NCBI GenBank assembly: GCA_964629615.1 | Contig: CAZVUD010000051.1 | Coordinates: 1 to 7,835, forward strand | Source: SVTX01 sp964629615 | GTDB lineage: Bacteria; Bacillota; Clostridia; Oscillospirales; CAG-272 | Direction of reading: 5' to 3' | DNA length: 7,835 bases | Shown here: positions 5,529-7,835 of the stretch, piece after piece | Layout: each line of letters starts with the position of its first letter | How positions within the stretch are numbered: the stretch's first letter is position 1 | Made by a program: the position numbers and the translations under genes | Notes under the pieces: model-generated | What the model was told of the DNA's origin: nothing | Seen by the model: the letters and a program-made list of their open reading frames with translations, nothing else | Databases searched by the model: none

Positions 5529-7628
5529 ATGAGCGTGAGCAGAAAGAGCAGAGCACCGTTGCGCATCATCGGTGTGTCGGTCATATTTGTTATGATATGT
5601 ATCGTATACATAGTGCGGATGATAAACATCCGAGTTAATGCAAAGCCAAAGGACGACAGCGTCGGCGTTTATGTGAGAGAGGAAAAGATAGTTGCCGTAA
5701 GGGGCGAGATATACGACAGAAATGGTGTCAAGCTGGTATCCAATGATTACAGCTATAATTTCGTTTTTGATTATGATGCGATGTCGGTCGACAGAAAGGG
5801 CAGGAACATTGCCATACTTGATGCGGTAAATGCTCTTGAAAAAACAGGCAATTCCGATAAAAGAGCCGCAAGCTCGTTCCCGTTTGACGGAGCGTATCCG
5901 AATTACTCTTATTCGGCAGAAGCCCGTGATACCGAGTCGGATATATATTACAGGCTATTGAAAAGGATAGCTGAAAACGAGCTTGAGGACGAGAGCCCTA
6001 AAAAAAAGCAGGATCTCACCGCGGCTTATCTTTATGAATTTTATAAAGAAGAGCCGAGCGCATTTCCAAGCGTAACGGAGATAGTGGAGTACTACCTGCA
6101 TAAGTATAAGCTGGATGTCAAAACAGATTCGGGAGATATGCTGTATGATGATTCATGCATAGATAAGATATTCCGTGTTATATATGACATGGAGGTAAAC
6201 GATTTTTCATCATATAATCAGTATTACCTTGCGTATGACGTGGATATGGATCTTATAGCATATGTCAAGGAAAAAAATATTACGGGATCTGATTTTCTGA
6301 TATCATATACGCGCGTGTATGATTACCCGGGATATGCCTCCCATATCCTCGGCAGAACAGGAAAGATATACGCAGAGGATTGGGAATATTATAATTCTCT
6401 CGGATATGAGATGAATGCAATAGTAGGTATAGACGGATGCGAATATGCCTTTGAGGAGTATCTGCGCGGTGTGGATGGTATCATGACTGTTACAGAGGAC
6501 GCAGAGGGAAATGTTATAGACAGACAGGTCACGCGCGAGCCTGTGGCAGGTAAGGATGTTTATCTTACGATAGATATCGAATTGCAGATAGCGGCAGAGG
6601 ACGGACTTGCAAATAATATTGAGTATGTAAACAGCACGTTCGGCAGAGAAGCTAAGGAGGGCGCGGCGATCGCACTTGATGCAAAGGACGGCGGCGTGCT
6701 TGCGATAGCGTCATATCCTACTTACGATCTCGGTACATTCAGCAAGGATTATGAGGATCTTGCAAAGGATGATGCAAATCCGCTTTTAAACAAGGCGTTG
6801 CTTGGTAAGTACGCCCCGGGATCTACATTCAAGCTTGGTATGGTGGCTGCAGGAATCGACAGCGGAACTGTCAGCGCGGATACAAAGATAAATTGTACGG
6901 GTATATACCAGTATGTGGATCATCCGCATTGCCATATATATGATTCCAGCGGAGGAACTCACGGATATCTCAATGCCGCGGATGCCATAATGGAATCCTG
7001 CAATTGCTATTTTTATGAGCTTGGCAGGCTGATGGGCATTGAAGAGATGAATAAATACTGTACATATCTCGGACTTGCGCAGAGTACGGGCATTGAATTG
7101 CCCGAGTCGATAGGTCAGATAGCAGGACCCGACTACCAGGCAAATTGGAATGACGGCGACACGATACGCGCCGCGATAGGTCAGTCTGTAAATGAGTTTA
7201 CGCCTATACAGCTGGCTTCATATGTTTCTACATTGCTTGGCGGTGGCGACAGATATGCGACACATCTTTTGTATAAGGTGGTAGACCGCGGATCTGTGGA
7301 TAATTGCATGTATTATGAAAAGCAGATGCTGTTCAGCTACAGCTTTTCTGATGAAGTGCTCGATCCCATAAAGACGGGTATGAAGAATATGGTGCTCGGC
7401 AATGCCGCAGTAAGAGGATATATGAATGGTATTCCCGTAACTGTCGGAGGTAAGACGGGTACAGCACAGACGGGAAATAAGGCTGATAACGGACTTTTCG
7501 TTTGCGCCGCTCCGTATGATGATCCCGATATAACTATATGCACGGTCATAGAAAAGTCGGGCGGAGGTACATATTCGGCTAAGTGCGCGTCTGATATACT
7601 TAAAGCCTATTATAAGGTCTCAAATTGA
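5529..7628 (+). CDS. Class B penicillin-binding protein (PBP2-like transpeptidase)
   Basis: This 699-residue protein has a short cytoplasmic tail, one membrane helix (about residues 11-32), a dimerisation/pedestal region beginning at VRGEIYDRNG (57-66) and a C-terminal transpeptidase domain (about 370-695). The catalytic motifs are intact: S432-T-F-K435 in APGSTFK, S490-C-N492, and K642-T-G-T in GGKTGTAQTG. Class B PBPs cross-link peptidoglycan outside the membrane, paired with a SEDS glycosyltransferase. No PASTA domain is seen, which argues against a SpoVD or PBP2x type; the mreB neighbour favours an elongation-type PBP2 (MrdA/PbpA), but this is inference. The pedestal holds a long charged, Tyr-rich segment (about 95-250), a region that is variable between species. 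The start has GGGGAG at proper spacing, 9 bases after the mreB stop, so the genes are co-transcribed and probably translationally coupled. No SEDS gene is in the window. Confidence 0.92.
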   Translation: MSVSRKSRAPLRIIGVSVIFVMICIVYIVRMINIRVNAKPKDDSVGVYVREEKIVAVRGEIYDRNGVKLVSNDYSYNFVFDYDAMSVDRKGRNIAILDAVNALEKTGNSDKRAASSFPFDGAYPNYSYSAEARDTESDIYYRLLKRIAENELEDESPKKKQDLTAAYLYEFYKEEPSAFPSVTEIVEYYLHKYKLDVKTDSGDMLYDDSCIDKIFRVIYDMEVNDFSSYNQYYLAYDVDMDLIAYVKEKNITGSDFLISYTRVYDYPGYASHILGRTGKIYAEDWEYYNSLGYEMNAIVGIDGCEYAFEEYLRGVDGIMTVTEDAEGNVIDRQVTREPVAGKDVYLTIDIELQIAAEDGLANNIEYVNSTFGREAKEGAAIALDAKDGGVLAIASYPTYDLGTFSKDYEDLAKDDANPLLNKALLGKYAPGSTFKLGMVAAGIDSGTVSADTKINCTGIYQYVDHPHCHIYDSSGGTHGYLNAADAIMESCNCYFYELGRLMGIEEMNKYCTYLGLAQSTGIELPESIGQIAGPDYQANWNDGDTIRAAIGQSVNEFTPIQLASYVSTLLGGGDRYATHLLYKVVDRGSVDNCMYYEKQMLFSYSFSDEVLDPIKTGMKNMVLGNAAVRGYMNGIPVTVGGKTGTAQTGNKADNGLFVCAAPYDDPDITICTVIEKSGGGTYSAKCASDILKAYYKVSN

Positions 7629-7638
7629 CATGTAAAGG

Positions 7639-7671
7639 AGCTGTCGCACACAAAATGCGGCAGCTTCTTTT
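7639..7671 (+). terminator. Intrinsic terminator of the maf-mreB-PBP operon
   Basis: AGCTGTCGCA (7639-7648) pairs with TGCGGCAGCT (7656-7665), 10 bp with one G-U pair and a 7 nt loop, followed by TCTTTT (7666-7671). It begins 11 bases after the PBP stop codon. Confidence 0.88.
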
Positions 7672-7699
7672 GTATTGATATAAAACGACAAATGAGTAC

Positions 7700-7728
7700 T
7701 TGACAAAATATATATAATATGCTAAAAT
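7700..7728 (+). promoter_or_regulatory. Strong sigma-A promoter upstream of the repeat-bearing gene
   Basis: TTGACA (7700-7705, consensus), 17 bp, then TAAAAT (7723-7728, five of six) with TGC before it (extended -10). The expected start near 7735 falls at the edge of an inverted repeat and gives a leader of about 50 nt before the GTG at 7785. Confidence 0.82.
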
Positions 7729-7734
7729 GAAGAA

Positions 7735-7754
7735 GTAAATTAAGATAAATTTAC
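7735..7754. repeat. Short inverted repeat at the predicted transcription start
   Basis: GTAAATT (7735-7741) and AATTTAC (7748-7754) are a perfect 7 bp inverted repeat with a 6 nt centre, just downstream of the 7723-7728 -10 box. The position would suit a repressor site. It is AT-rich, so chance is possible. Confidence 0.35.
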
Positions 7755-7764
7755 GTGAAATTAC

Positions 7765-7784
7765 TTGACAGGAGGAGAAGAGTC

Positions 7785-7793
<9 letters not shown>
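7765..7793 (+). promoter_or_regulatory. Second, perfect-consensus sigma-A promoter overlapping a Shine-Dalgarno and start codon
   Basis: TTGACA (7765-7770), exactly 17 bp, then TATAAT (7788-7793) match both hexamers perfectly. The spacer contains AGGAGGAG and the GTG start of the candidate gene. A transcript from here would begin near 7800, at the first units of the GACA repeat, and could not encode the GTG start. Whether it is a real promoter or a coincidence of the coding start is open. Confidence 0.5.

Positions 7794-7835
<42 letters not shown>

Overview
The window looks like a Clostridia-type Firmicute, probably a spore-former of the gut Oscillospiraceae/Lachnospiraceae kind. The reasons are strong Shine-Dalgarno sequences, sigma-A boxes with TGn extended -10s, heavy ATA and AGA codon use, moderate GC, a SpoIIQ-like protein and a DUF378 protein. 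A run of ten N and an end inside a simple repeat suggest a draft or metagenome assembly.

Left part (1-750): the tail of a probable XRE-type regulator faces a second small XRE-type regulator on the minus strand, which is broken by the N run. A hairpin lies between them. The promoter of the second regulator sits in a long inverted repeat. A strong bidirectional terminator and a minus-strand tRNA-Glu(CUC) with its own promoter follow.

Middle (750-2890): a minus-strand HIT-family nucleotide hydrolase and a plus-strand FkbM-type methyltransferase are divergent, and their two strong promoters face each other so the leaders overlap. A small two-helix DUF378 membrane protein with a clear terminator follows.

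Right part (2890-7680): a membrane-anchored M23-fold protein resembling SpoIIQ has a sigma-F-like forespore promoter and its own terminator. Next comes a likely three-gene operon from one strong sigma-A promoter: maf (nucleotide pyrophosphatase), a divergent mreB-like actin homologue, and a class B penicillin-binding protein, ending at a terminator. This resembles the usual maf-radC-mreBCD-PBP2 elongation locus, but radC, mreC and mreD are absent here and the MreB lacks several canonical motif residues.

Right edge (7690-7835): a strong promoter leads to a Shine-Dalgarno, a GTG start and at once a (GACA)n tetranucleotide repeat that runs off the window. This is the architecture of a phase-variable gene and is the most interesting item here. 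I found no CRISPR array, transposase, integrase or complete new multi-gene defence system.
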